DNA of 64,000 nucleotides from Draconibacterium aestuarii (GCA_026671195.1 JAPOHD010000015.1:109774-173773); one strand, 5' to 3'; counted from the first letter of the stretch, positions 54,584-63,869 are shown. Numbers and translations: made by a program. Notes: generated from the sequence alone by a model not told the origin.

Positions 54584-54871
54584 ATGTCAGAAGAAAAACA
54601 TCATATTGTTCCATACCGAATGTACGCCATTATTTTATTGGTTTTGCTGGTATTAACATTTTCATCAATTGGTATTACGCACATAGAACTTGGGGCCTAC
54701 ACCGTGGCAGGAGCACTGCTTTTTGCCATCGTAAAATCGTATTTGGTTTTAACCTATTTTATGCACCTGAAATACGACAAACCCTATATTCGGATAATGG
54801 TATTGTTTGTATTTGCCATATTTATAGTAGTGTTAGTTATTACAATGTTAGATTACTTATATAGAGTATAA
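54584..54871 (+). CDS. coxD: Cytochrome c oxidase subunit IV (CyoD/caa3 type)
   Basis: This 95-aa protein has three helices. The family segment VKSYLVLTYFMHLKYDKPYI is clear. It begins 11 bp after coxC and ends one base before coxB, so the operon is compact. Confidence 0.88.
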   Translation: MSEEKHHIVPYRMYAIILLVLLVLTFSSIGITHIELGAYTVAGALLFAIVKSYLVLTYFMHLKYDKPYIRIMVLFVFAIFIVVLVITMLDYLYRV

Positions 54872-54872
54872 T

Positions 54873-55823
54873 ATGTATAGTTCAGAAGTAACTCAAGCCT
54901 CAAATTTTGTGCAGGGCGTGGATACCGCATTCCTTGTAATCCTCGGGATTTCATTTTTGTTTCTGATTGGATTGACTGTGGTAATGCTGGTTTTTATATT
55001 TAAATACAACAAGAAAAGGAATCCAAAAGCCACGCAAATTGAAGGAAGCGTTAAATTGGAAATTATCTGGACCGTTGTTCCTTTTTTACTTACTATGCTG
55101 ATGTTTTACTATGGTTGGGCAGGATGGAAACCCATGCAAAAAGCTCCGAAAGATGCTATGGAAATTACGGTTTACGGCAGAATGTGGAACTTTAGTTTTG
55201 AATACGAAAACGGACGAAGAACCGATACCTTATTTTTGCCAAAAGACCAACCTATAAAATTGAATCTTGTTGCAATGGATGTGTTGCACAGTTTGTATAT
55301 TCCGGCGTTCAGGGTAAAACAGGACATGGTTCCCGGATTGGAAAACAATTCGATGTGGTTTGAACCGCAAAAAGTAGGAACTTACGAACTTTTTTGTGCC
55401 GAGTATTGTGGATTACAACACTCATACATGTACACGTATGTAAAAGTTATGGAAGACAGCGATTTTCAGTCGTGGATTACCGATACTACAAATGTGGCTG
55501 CTTCGGCAACCGAAATTGAATCGCCTGTAGCAACCGGGAAACGGATTATGCAGAATATCGGTTGTTTTGCCTGTCATACGGAGAATGGTACAAAGCTGGT
55601 TGGACCAAGTTTTAAAGGAATCTGGGGAGCCGAGCATACCGTAAAAACCGGTAAAGAAACGCGTCAGGTGCTGGTTGACGAGGAATACATTAAACATTCG
55701 ATATATGATCCGAATGCCGATGTGGTTGAAGGTTTTTCCAAAGGTTTAATGTTGTCGTACGAAGGCCAGCTGTCGGAAGATGATATTGGAAATATTATTG
55801 AGTATTTGAAAACGCTGAAATAG
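54873..55823 (+). CDS. coxB: Cytochrome c oxidase subunit II with fused cytochrome c domain (caa3 type)
   Basis: This 316-aa protein has two N-terminal helices, a cupredoxin domain with the CuA site CAEYCGLQHSYM (about residue 175) and a C-terminal cytochrome c domain with CFACHTENG (near C231). The distal methionine region reads GLMLSYEGQLSE. The fused haem identifies a caa3-type oxidase. Gene order SCO-I-III-IV-II is not the classical II-I-III order. A short GGAAGAC repeat follows the stop (about 55836-55858). Confidence 0.95.
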   Translation: MYSSEVTQASNFVQGVDTAFLVILGISFLFLIGLTVVMLVFIFKYNKKRNPKATQIEGSVKLEIIWTVVPFLLTMLMFYYGWAGWKPMQKAPKDAMEITVYGRMWNFSFEYENGRRTDTLFLPKDQPIKLNLVAMDVLHSLYIPAFRVKQDMVPGLENNSMWFEPQKVGTYELFCAEYCGLQHSYMYTYVKVMEDSDFQSWITDTTNVAASATEIESPVATGKRIMQNIGCFACHTENGTKLVGPSFKGIWGAEHTVKTGKETRQVLVDEEYIKHSIYDPNADVVEGFSKGLMLSYEGQLSEDDIGNIIEYLKTLK

Positions 55824-55988
55824 TAGGAAGTAAGAAGACGGAAGACGGAAGACGGAAGCGCGAAGCAGGAAGAAAATAGAAGGCAAATTGCCGCACGCTT
55901 TGACTGTGTTTGAAATCGAAACATCCATGCGGAAAAGAAACAGGAAGTATATAAACAGATAGGGACAAAAGAATTTTATGGACGATGA

Positions 55989-56867
55989 GTGGCAAAACAA
56001 ATGAATTTGAAAGAAAAATTTAAAATAATATACGAACTGGGCAAAATGCGCATTTCGTTGCCCATTGCTTTATCGGCATTAACCGGGTATGTGCTTTTTA
56101 CCGGGAATGTTGATGCACAAGGATGGTTTTTGGCATTGGGTGTGTTTTTTATGGCCTGCAGCTCAAGTGTAATCAACCACTGGCAAGAACGCGATATTGA
56201 TGCCCAAATGCCACGCACCAAAAACCGACCCATTCCCACCGGGAAAATTAGTGCAGCCCGGGCATTAAGGCTGGCTATTGTATTTGCTCTTATCGGCTCA
56301 GCAATTTTGTTTTTCTCAAACCCGTTAATGGCACTTCTTCTTAGTTGGGGAACATTGTTTTCGTACAATGCTGTTTATACTCCGCTTAAAAAGGTTTCGG
56401 CTTTTGCGGTAATTCCCGGATCGATGGTGGGCGCTTTGCCTCCAATGATTGGTTGGGCGGGTGCCGGAGGAAGTTTATCTTCAGAAATTATTCTGTTGGT
56501 GGCTGCCTTTTTCTTTATTGGGCAAATACCTCACTTCTGGCTTTTACTACTCATGTTTGGCGAACAGTATAAACAGGCAAATTTGCCCAGTCTGAATCAG
56601 ATTTTTAACGAAGGGCAAATTAAACGGGTCACTTTCACCTGGGTGTTAACTACAGTGGCTTCTGCCTTTTTGGTGATCTTTTTTGTGATCGGCAATAAAA
56701 TTATAATGTTCTTTTTGCTGTTTTATATTTTCTATTTGCTCTTCTCTCTGGGAATTGCAGTTTTTGCCAAAGACGAATTTAAAGTACGCCCATCGTTTTA
56801 CAAACTCAATTTTCTTTACCTTTTTATGATGATTTTCCTAATTGTTGACGGATTATTACGTGTGTAA
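55989..56867 (+). CDS. ctaB: Protohaem IX farnesyltransferase (haem O synthase)
   Basis: This 292-aa membrane prenyltransferase makes haem O for the a-type oxidase. The UbiA-family aspartate motif is NHWQERDIDAQMPRTKNRP near residue 60. The second motif region lies after GQIPHFWLLLLMFGEQYK. Eight or nine helices are visible. It is 165 bp after coxB in the same orientation. No ctaA (haem A synthase) is visible in the window. Confidence 0.93.
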   Translation: MAKQMNLKEKFKIIYELGKMRISLPIALSALTGYVLFTGNVDAQGWFLALGVFFMACSSSVINHWQERDIDAQMPRTKNRPIPTGKISAARALRLAIVFALIGSAILFFSNPLMALLLSWGTLFSYNAVYTPLKKVSAFAVIPGSMVGALPPMIGWAGAGGSLSSEIILLVAAFFFIGQIPHFWLLLLMFGEQYKQANLPSLNQIFNEGQIKRVTFTWVLTTVASAFLVIFFVIGNKIIMFFLLFYIFYLLFSLGIAVFAKDEFKVRPSFYKLNFLYLFMMIFLIVDGLLRV

Positions 56868-56899
56868 CAATTTAAACGGTTTAGTGAAATCATTTTAAT

Positions 56900-56907
56900 T
56901 ACCTTTG
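56900..56907 (+). promoter_or_regulatory. Probable -7 element for the DEAD-box helicase gene
   Basis: TACCTTTG matches TAnnTTTG exactly, 27 bp before the ATG at 56934. A clear -33 TTTG at the right distance is lacking. Confidence 0.4.
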
Positions 56908-56933
56908 TAACTTATAGAATTTAACTACAGTAC

Positions 56934-58178
56934 ATGAAATTTTCGGAACTTGGAATACACGACGACCTGCTTGATGCCATCGATTATATGGGATTTAAAG
57001 AGGCAACACCCATTCAGGAACAAGCTATTCCAATTATTCTTGAGGGAAACGATCTGATTGCCTGTGCGCAAACAGGTACAGGAAAAACAGCAGCTTTTCT
57101 GCTTCCAATTCTTGATTTAATTGCTGATCTGCCCGGTGGGCAAACCTCAACACTGATCGTAGTCCCAACCCGCGAACTTGCCATACAAATCGATCAGCAG
57201 GTTCAGGGAATTGGTTATACCATGGGAATTGAGTCGATTGCACTATACGGTGGCGGCGACGGCGATGAATGGGGGCAGCAAAAAAAAGCACTTACCCAGG
57301 GAGCGGATATTATTGTTGCCACACCCGGAAAATTAATTTCACACCTGAATTTAGGTTATGTGAAGTTCGATACCATTAAGTTTCTGATTCTTGATGAAGC
57401 AGATAGAATGTTGGATATTGGATTTTATGACGACCTTGTTAAAATTATATCTTACCTGCCAAAAGAAAGACAGAATTTGATGTTTAGTGCTACTATGGCA
57501 CCAAAAATCAGGAAACTGGCATCGCAGGTTTTAACCAATCCTACAGAAATAAATATTGCCATTTCGAAACCGGCAGAAGGTGTTTTACAGGCTGCCTATT
57601 TAATTTACAACAAGCAGAAAAACGACCTGATTGCACACCTCATTTCAGAAAATCCGGAATACAACAGCGTACTTATTTTCTGTTCAACAAAGCGTGCTAC
57701 AACAGAACTGGCAAGGGTTTTACAAAAGAAAAAGTTCGATGCCGCAGCCATTTCGTCCGATTTGGAACAGTCGGAACGAGAGAATGTTCTGCTTGGTTTC
57801 CGATCAAAACGAATACGCATTTTGGTGGCAACCGATGTAATGAGTCGAGGAATTGACATAAAAGATATTAATCTGGTGATTAATTACGATGTGCCTAATG
57901 ATGCTGAAGACTACGTACACCGGGTAGGACGTACTGCCCGTGCAGATTCTACCGGAGTTGCACTTACTTTAGTGAATGAAGATGATATGTACAAATTTCA
58001 TCAGATTCAGGAGCTGATTGAGCGCGATGTATTTAAAATCCCGATGCCCGAACATTTGGGACCCGGGCCAGAGTGGAAGGAACCAACCAGACGAAAAGGA
58101 AACCGGAAAGGCAATTTTCATAAATATAAAGGCGGTTCGCAACCCAAACACCGAAACGAGTACAAAAAGAAAAGGTAG
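56934..58178 (+). CDS. DEAD-box RNA helicase (RhlE-like)
   Basis: This 414-aa helicase has the Q motif (ATPIQEQAIP), Walker A AQTGTGKTA, motif Ia PTRELA, DEAD box in LDEADRMLD, SAT, and motif VI HRVGRTAR, all intact. A basic C-terminal tail (RRKGNRKGNFHKYKGG) follows from about residue 385 and probably binds RNA. The likely role is in ribosome assembly or cold response, by analogy with RhlE. Confidence 0.95.
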   Translation: MKFSELGIHDDLLDAIDYMGFKEATPIQEQAIPIILEGNDLIACAQTGTGKTAAFLLPILDLIADLPGGQTSTLIVVPTRELAIQIDQQVQGIGYTMGIESIALYGGGDGDEWGQQKKALTQGADIIVATPGKLISHLNLGYVKFDTIKFLILDEADRMLDIGFYDDLVKIISYLPKERQNLMFSATMAPKIRKLASQVLTNPTEINIAISKPAEGVLQAAYLIYNKQKNDLIAHLISENPEYNSVLIFCSTKRATTELARVLQKKKFDAAAISSDLEQSERENVLLGFRSKRIRILVATDVMSRGIDIKDINLVINYDVPNDAEDYVHRVGRTARADSTGVALTLVNEDDMYKFHQIQELIERDVFKIPMPEHLGPGPEWKEPTRRKGNRKGNFHKYKGGSQPKHRNEYKKKR

Positions 58179-58240
58179 GTGCCGGTGGTTTTTGACTAAA
58201 AGAATGAATATTCTTTATCGTTCATGTAAAAGCTTTTTAA

Positions 58241-59980
58241 ATGAACAAACACATTCTAATAATCCTATGTTTTGCACTGTTTTTTGTTGCTTGTAAGCCA
58301 GGAAAACAGGATGCAGAGAAAATGCAGATAAGAGGTTGGAACATTCTTACCGACCATACTCCAACTGCGTTTAAAACACTGAAGGCTTCAGCTGATTACC
58401 ACGTGAATCACCTGCAGTTGTCGCACAATATTTGCCACAATTTAAAGGATGTAAAACACCAGTGGAACCGGAACATTGTAAATCGCCTGACTGAGGAGGC
58501 GCACGAAATGGGGATTCAGGAAGTGGTGGTTTGGGATCATGCATTGTACAACCTCGATTATTACCCCGACCGTTTTAAAATAAACGATACCACCCGGATT
58601 AACCTGGATGATCCGAAGTTCTGGAAGTGGTTTAAAAAGGATTACCGGAAAATGCTCGACAAGGTGCCTGAAATTGATGGCATTGTTTTAACCTTTATCG
58701 AAACAGGGGCACGGGTGGAAAATCAATATTCGGAAGTATTAAAAACACCGGAGGAAAAACTGGCGGCCCTGGTTGATTCGGTTGCCTCGGTGGTAGTTAA
58801 AGAGCGCGATATGAAGTTGTATATCCGTAGTTTTATGTACAATCGCACCGAGTTATCGCAGCTGATGAATTGTTTCGATTTAATTAAAACACCCGGAATT
58901 GTGGTGATGGCAAAAGAAACCCCGCACGATTTTTTTATAACACACCCGGTTTCGCAATGGATAAAAGATATTCCGTTTCCGGTAATTATTGAATTCGACT
59001 GTGCACACGAGTTTAACGGGCAGGGAATTGTGGCCAGCATTTTCCCCGAAACGCATCTGGAGCGGTGGAAGTACTACCAGGATTTGCCCAATGTAATAGG
59101 TTATTCCCTACGTACCGACAGGTACAATAATACGTCGATAATCGGAACTCCGTCGGAAATAAATTTGTATGCAGTAGCCAAATCAACCGGCAATCCGGGC
59201 ATTGAAATTGACGAGATCATCGAAAGTTTTATTGCCGAAAAGTTCGATTCAGTTGCTGTTCCCTACCTGAAACCGCTTTTTGAGATTGCGCCTGAAATTA
59301 TTCTCTCGAGTTTTTATACACTGGGATTAAATACTACCAACCATTCGCGACTTAATTTCGATTACCGATCGATTTATACCCGGCATGTTTCGGGCCGCTG
59401 GCTCGATAATCCTGAAATTACGGTGGGGCATGGGGTAAATCAAACCTTTCATTACTGGAGCGACATTGTAAATCATTTGTCCCCCGTAAAATATAAACTG
59501 GCAGAAGGGACTAATTTGGATGAACTCTGCGAGGTGTTCGAAAACAACTGGTTGCAGCCCGAAGAGTTGATGGATACCACATACCTGAATTATGTGCTGG
59601 CCGAAAAAGAATACGGGGTGCAACAGGCCGAAAAGGCCATGGAGCTTATAAAAACGGCAAAACCCTACTGTAGCAATGCCGATCAGTATAATATTTTGTA
59701 CCATACCTTTAACCGCACGCTGATGTCGGCGAAACTGCGGAAAGCCTATGCACAGGTGTATTATGCGCAGCGTATCTGGAACAGGGGCGACGATTTTCGA
59801 CCCGAAGCCTTGCAGGAATTAATTGCTGAGGGATTGGATGAAATTGTTGATGTTTCGGAACAGATTACGGTATACAGGCGCGGTGGCGCAAGTGGACAAT
59901 ACGACTGGAAAAACGACGCAACCATTGCACTCGACTTGGTGGATGAGATAAATAAAACCAGTATCATGGCCAGCAAGTAA
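58241..59980 (+). CDS. Uncharacterised lipoprotein, possible TIM-barrel glycosidase-like
   Basis: This 579-aa protein has a lipoprotein signal with lipobox FFVAC (C18). The body has alternating strands and helices, with an acidic segment DGIVLTFIETGARVENQY (about 142-158), FPVIIEFDCAHEF and VIGYSLRTDRYNN, which suggest a TIM barrel of a carbohydrate-active enzyme, perhaps distantly like GH67. I cannot name a family. The C-terminal third is helical. It follows the helicase by 62 bp with no related genes nearby. Confidence 0.6.
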   Translation: MNKHILIILCFALFFVACKPGKQDAEKMQIRGWNILTDHTPTAFKTLKASADYHVNHLQLSHNICHNLKDVKHQWNRNIVNRLTEEAHEMGIQEVVVWDHALYNLDYYPDRFKINDTTRINLDDPKFWKWFKKDYRKMLDKVPEIDGIVLTFIETGARVENQYSEVLKTPEEKLAALVDSVASVVVKERDMKLYIRSFMYNRTELSQLMNCFDLIKTPGIVVMAKETPHDFFITHPVSQWIKDIPFPVIIEFDCAHEFNGQGIVASIFPETHLERWKYYQDLPNVIGYSLRTDRYNNTSIIGTPSEINLYAVAKSTGNPGIEIDEIIESFIAEKFDSVAVPYLKPLFEIAPEIILSSFYTLGLNTTNHSRLNFDYRSIYTRHVSGRWLDNPEITVGHGVNQTFHYWSDIVNHLSPVKYKLAEGTNLDELCEVFENNWLQPEELMDTTYLNYVLAEKEYGVQQAEKAMELIKTAKPYCSNADQYNILYHTFNRTLMSAKLRKAYAQVYYAQRIWNRGDDFRPEALQELIAEGLDEIVDVSEQITVYRRGGASGQYDWKNDATIALDLVDEINKTSIMASK

Positions 59981-60346
59981 AAAAGTGTGATGTGATAAGC
60001 GATTTCAAATGCCTCTTCCAACTCTTTCAAACCTGACTTAATAACTGATCACTAATTACTGAACCTCCGCTGCCGGAGATGCCCCACGAATCACAGGCAT
60101 CGCGAGGGAGTTCTCGACCGAAGCGATCTCAGGCATACAGCAGGGCCCTGTCATTGACTGAGGTATGGCCTGCAAATCAATTCCAGATGGGTGTATGTGT
60201 ATTTTGTTGATTATTTGCGGTGTGCATGGATTTAATTACGCATTGGTGTGGTTGCACTATAGAATATAAGTTTACTGAAGTCAATAGTTAAGCTTGTATT
60301 ATTTAGCATAAGCAATGAATTAAAGAATAAACTGGTGGTGTTGAAG
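59981..60346. other. Gene-free stretch with a GC-rich REP-like hairpin (60062-60170)
   Basis: A GC-rich block stands out against AT-rich flanks. It includes GCATCGCGAGGGAGTTCTCG followed by ACCGAAGCGATCTC, in which ATCGC pairs with GCGAT and CGAG with CTCG. This resembles the dispersed GTCATTGCGAGG...CGAAGCAATCT elements. No open frame of note. Confidence 0.5.
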
Positions 60347-60640
60347 AAAGAGGATGCCCCGGTGGGTAATTTGCCCTTGCCGTACCCCTGCGAAATGCCC
60401 CGGGTAAGGCTAAAAATCCTTTTGCAGGGCTACGAAAGCACCAAAATGGTGAAAAAACTACCCTTGTATCGCTACGAAAGTAGTTTTTTGGCGACTGCGA
60501 AGCTTTTGTAGCACTACGAAAGCAGTAAATTGATCAATTTGATACGTGCGTACGCCTACGAAAGCAGTAAATTGGTGATTTTGAAGCTTTCGTACGCCTA
60601 CGAAAGTTCCAAATTGGTGGACGGGGAGCTCTTGTAATCA
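60347..60640. repeat. Tandem array with exact 42-bp period forming repeated hairpins
   Basis: TACGAAAG recurs at 60431, 60473, 60515, 60557 and 60599, and a diverged TGCGAAAT at 60389, always 42 bp apart. A weaker unit is seen at about 60347. At unit junctions CTTTCGTA-CGCC-TACGAAAG (or a G-U variant) makes an eight-pair stem with a four-base loop. On the plus strand the units read as a 14-residue repeat (YESSKLVILKLSYA) interrupted by one TAG, so a decayed repeat protein is possible. 60641-60799 has no other feature. Confidence 0.85.
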
Positions 60641-60802
60641 GTGAGATATGTGTTTTACGACAATTTGTCAACCCAATATTGTTTTGTTTAACAGGATTGC
60701 TAACTTTAAACAACAATTAAAACCAAAACTGTTGAATATACACCCGAATATAAGATTTATACAAAAAGTTGGCTTATACTTCTAAATTGGCATTTTAATC
60801 CT

Positions 60803-60841
60803 CGCTGGCGCGGATTCTAGGTGCAAATCCGCACCAGCGTT
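60803..60841. repeat. Long palindrome CGCTGGCGCGGATT / AATCCGCACCAGCG
   Basis: A 14-pair stem with one mismatch surrounds the loop CTAGGTGCA, followed by GTTAGGGG. Its core GCGGATTCTAGGTGCAA (60810-60826) recurs inverted at 63870-63886 with one change. Confidence 0.75.
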
Positions 60842-60927
60842 AGGGGTGTTCTCTCACTATATTGGTTGTATAACAACACTTTTTACAACGAGATAAACGA
60901 AATAATTACAATTGATGCTACACAGTA

Positions 60928-60939
60928 GTTGGCGGTAAT
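60928..60939 (+). repeat. 12-bp direct repeat GTTGGCGGTAAT, left copy
   Basis: An identical copy lies at 61721-61732. The two bracket a single methyltransferase gene in the style of a gene cassette. The right copy is the arm of a hairpin; the left copy has no clear partner arm. Confidence 0.6.
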
Positions 60940-60963
60940 TGTAAAACGACACATCAATAAGTA

Positions 60964-61605
60964 ATGGAAGAGCGAAAACCTACAGGAAAACCAGAAAAAT
61001 TTTGGGATATAGTTTCCAAACGTTTTGTTAATTCCAAGCGGACAATGAATAGTCCTGCACTGCAAACTATTAAAAAAGATGTCGACAAGTTTTTCAAATC
61101 CACAGACATAGTGTTGGACTTTGGTTGTGGACCAGGTGACATAACCCTTGTAATAGCTCAAAATACACAAAAGGTTTACGCAACCGATATTTCAATAGGA
61201 ATGATTGAAGCTGCTAAAGAAAAAGCATGCGAACAAAGCATCAGTAACATAAAGTTTATTCGAACTAACCTATCTGACGGAAAATTTCAAGCAAATTCAT
61301 TTGATAAGATAACAGCTTTCAATGTGCTTCAGTACATTGAAGATAAAAAACAACTGTATAGCAAAATTCACGAACTGCTAAAACCTCAAGGATTGTTTAT
61401 TTCATCAACAGTTTGTTTTCGTGAAAGAAGATCGGCACATCGGTTTTTAATGGCGGGGCTGACTAAGTTGAAGATTGTGCCTAAAATATTTCTCTATAAA
61501 ACATCAGAACTTGAAAACGAAATGAAAGATGCGGGCTTTAAAATTATTGAAGCGACCAACATTGCAAAAATTCCTGACCGGTTTATCATTGCACGAAAGG
61601 ACTAA
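60964..61605 (+). CDS. SAM-dependent class I methyltransferase
   Basis: This 213-aa protein has the Rossmann-fold SAM motif VLDFGCGPGDITLVIA (about residue 52), motif II-like YATDISIGMIEAAKEK and the post-motif FDKITAFNVLQYI. It fits the UbiE/methyltransferase-11 group. Substrate is unknown. Composition is AT-rich. It is isolated, in an accessory stretch with repeats on both sides, which suggests acquisition by transfer. Confidence 0.88.
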   Translation: MEERKPTGKPEKFWDIVSKRFVNSKRTMNSPALQTIKKDVDKFFKSTDIVLDFGCGPGDITLVIAQNTQKVYATDISIGMIEAAKEKACEQSISNIKFIRTNLSDGKFQANSFDKITAFNVLQYIEDKKQLYSKIHELLKPQGLFISSTVCFRERRSAHRFLMAGLTKLKIVPKIFLYKTSELENEMKDAGFKIIEATNIAKIPDRFIIARKD

Positions 61606-61698
61606 ATTTAGCTTTTGTAAGTTAATCAATAAAGTGTGAGATTTTAGAAAATATTACATATTGGAAATGAAGATAATAAATCCAAAAAGAGAAAAAAC

Positions 61699-61732
61699 TA
61701 CCGCTAACTTACAGGTGACCGTTGGCGGTAAT
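61699..61732. repeat. Hairpin TACCGCTAAC / GTTGGCGGTA with right copy of the direct repeat
   Basis: Ten-base arms (61699-61708 and 61721-61730, one G-T pair) enclose a 12-base loop. The right arm extends into the 12-bp direct repeat GTTGGCGGTAAT. This recalls a compact attC-like recombination site, although the core does not match GTTRRRY exactly. Confidence 0.6.
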
Positions 61733-61743
61733 AAGGTATGATA

Positions 61744-63038
61744 AAGGGACATCCTTTACAAAGTTAAAGGGACATAGTTTACACTTTTTGAAGTCGTAAA
61801 TTGATCTAAAAAAAGATCATTATGCCTTGGAAAGAAACAACAACTATGGAACAAAAAATTGAATTTATCTGTGAATGGAACTCTCAAAAATATTCCATTT
61901 CAGAATTATGCCGGGCTTTTGAAATTTCAAGACCGACAGCGTACAAACTGATAAACAAGTATGAAAAATTTGGGTTAGAAGGCCTATTGGACGATTCTAA
62001 GGCGCCAATACACCATCCCAACCAAACCGATCCCAAAGTCGTAGAAATGATTCTAAAACTGAAAGAAAAACACAAGATCTGGGGGGCAAAAAAACTAAGG
62101 GTTTTGTTATTTAACGACTTTACCGAAAATCAAATTCCTTCGGTAGTTACGGTACACAATATCCTGAAAAAAAACGGCCTTGTGCAACCTCAAAGAAGGT
62201 TAAGGAGGATAAAGCCTACCTACCCCATCTTTGATCCGCAACAGTGCAATGAGGTATGGAGTGCCGACTATAAAGGGAAGTTTAAAATGGGCAATAAAAT
62301 ATACTGTCATCCTTTGACCATTGCCGACTCAAAAAGTCGCTTCCTGTTCTCCGCCAAAGCTCATTTACATGAAGACTTAAAATCCGTAAAGAAAGAGTTT
62401 ACAAGGGTTTTCAGGATGTTTGGAATGCCTAAGCAGGTACATACTGACAACGGTTCTCCATTTGCTGCAGCAACCTCAATACAGCGTTTCTCCAGGTTAT
62501 CATATTGGTTTATTGAACTGGGGATCCTACCCGTTTTCTCGGATCCATCGCATCCCGAACAGAACGGAAGACATGAACGCATGCACCGCGATTTAAAGGC
62601 ATCATGCGCTATGCCATCTGCATTTGACATAAAGACACAGCAACGCACTTTAAATGCTTTTGTGAAGGAATACAATAACGTCAGACCACATGAAGCTTTA
62701 GATATGATGACACCTGCTGAGGTGCATATACGATCAAACAAACCATTCCCCGAAAGAATTAAAGAATGGACCTATTCTCCGGGCATGAAAGTGATGTATG
62801 TAACCAAAAGTGGAGCGATTAGGTGGAAGTCGTATTATTGGGTGTATTTATCTCGTGCTTTAACAGGAAAATACGTCGCTGCTATTGAAATAGGAAACGA
62901 TGTTTGGAAGGTATTTTTTAGAAATGTACTTTTAGGATACTTTAATCAAAATGATTTAAGTTATAAAGAATCAACAACAAGGTTAAGTCCGAAAATAGTG
63001 TAAAGGATGTGACTTTAACTTTGTAAACTATGTGCCTT
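61744..63038. mobile_element. IS481-type insertion sequence with compound terminal repeats
   Basis: The element is bounded by inverted ends of about 46 bp, at 61744-61789 and 62993-63038. Each end contains two copies of a GACAT-N2-TTTACA-like unit separated by AAGTTAAAG. Both ends share AAGTTAAAG and differ mainly by swapped AG/CC pairs. The single transposase gene ends inside the right repeat. I could not identify a target-site duplication. Its size of about 1.3 kb is usual for the family. Confidence 0.85.
61822..63003 (+). CDS. IS481-family DDE transposase
   Basis: This 393-aa protein has an N-terminal helix-turn-helix (SISELCRAFEISRPTAYKLI), then an integrase core. The DDE triad is visible as WSADYKG, VHTDNGSPF and HPEQNGRHERMH. 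The C-terminal part has a beta-rich segment. The frame is intact with no frameshift, so the element may be active. The stop lies within the right terminal repeat. Confidence 0.93.
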   Translation: MPWKETTTMEQKIEFICEWNSQKYSISELCRAFEISRPTAYKLINKYEKFGLEGLLDDSKAPIHHPNQTDPKVVEMILKLKEKHKIWGAKKLRVLLFNDFTENQIPSVVTVHNILKKNGLVQPQRRLRRIKPTYPIFDPQQCNEVWSADYKGKFKMGNKIYCHPLTIADSKSRFLFSAKAHLHEDLKSVKKEFTRVFRMFGMPKQVHTDNGSPFAAATSIQRFSRLSYWFIELGILPVFSDPSHPEQNGRHERMHRDLKASCAMPSAFDIKTQQRTLNAFVKEYNNVRPHEALDMMTPAEVHIRSNKPFPERIKEWTYSPGMKVMYVTKSGAIRWKSYYWVYLSRALTGKYVAAIEIGNDVWKVFFRNVLLGYFNQNDLSYKESTTRLSPKIV

Positions 63039-63062
63039 AACGAACATAATAAAAGTGAATCA

Positions 63063-63845
63063 ATGAGAAATTTGATAATAATATTAATCTTTCTAATTTT
63101 CAATCAGTATAACTGCAATGGACAAGAGAAAGAATGGCTTTTAAACAAAGATTCTCTTTTTACATCAATATCTTCTGAACATTTTAATCTATACTCTTTT
63201 GAGGGTCTTCTAAGTGAGAAAACAAAGTTAGATTTTCTTAATGAAAGGGAATCTGCTTATCGAGAGATTTCCAATTTCTTTGAGATTACAACAAATTTAT
63301 CGGTCAATATTTTTCTTTTCAAGACTGAGCAAATAAAGTACAATCTTACTGGTCATAAAGGTTTGGGATGGGGATTTGATAATAATATTGTTGAGGTATT
63401 TAATGATTCAATACGTATTGACCCTTATCATGAGCTGGCGCATGTTATTGGATATACACTTAATGACCCTCCAGCGTTGATTGATGAGGGTACAGCTGTT
63501 TATCTATCTCAGTTATACGGTGACAAAGCCTTTTCAAGAATGATTGGTTACCCGACAAAAAGTATTAATGAAATTCTTTTATTGCGTAGCAAAAGAGAAG
63601 GATTGATAAATATCTCAACTCTACTTTTATATAATGATATTGGGGATAATTTAGCATATTGCACATCAGCATCTTTTGTTGATTTCTTAATTAAGGAATA
63701 TGGTAAGCAAAAATTCCTTGAGTTATATAAATCATTATCAAATGTAAATAGTGCCAAGAATAAAATAATATTTGAAAAGATTTGCGGCTTAGAATTTAAT
63801 CAAATCGAAAATAAATGGACAAAACAAATATATACTAACAACTAA
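63063..63845 (+). CDS. Secreted gluzincin-type metalloprotease-like protein
   Basis: I place the start at the ATG at 63063 (MRNLIIILIFLIFNQYNC), giving 260 aa with a signal peptide. An upstream frame from 63030 runs into the insertion sequence end. The zinc motif HELAH with a downstream glutamate in IDEGTAVYLSQ fits the peptidase MA-like (gluzincin) family. The rest has no recognisable domain. It lies next to the IS element and is AT-rich, so it may be part of transferred DNA. Substrate unknown. Confidence 0.78.
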   Translation: MRNLIIILIFLIFNQYNCNGQEKEWLLNKDSLFTSISSEHFNLYSFEGLLSEKTKLDFLNERESAYREISNFFEITTNLSVNIFLFKTEQIKYNLTGHKGLGWGFDNNIVEVFNDSIRIDPYHELAHVIGYTLNDPPALIDEGTAVYLSQLYGDKAFSRMIGYPTKSINEILLLRSKREGLINISTLLLYNDIGDNLAYCTSASFVDFLIKEYGKQKFLELYKSLSNVNSAKNKIIFEKICGLEFNQIENKWTKQIYTNN

Positions 63846-63869
63846 ATTACAACCGCCGCTACTGCGCGA

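Noticed and set aside
60534..60716. Minus-strand frame with FRRRT repeats
   Set aside because: It is the antisense reading of the 42-bp hairpin array and has no signal, domain or start context.
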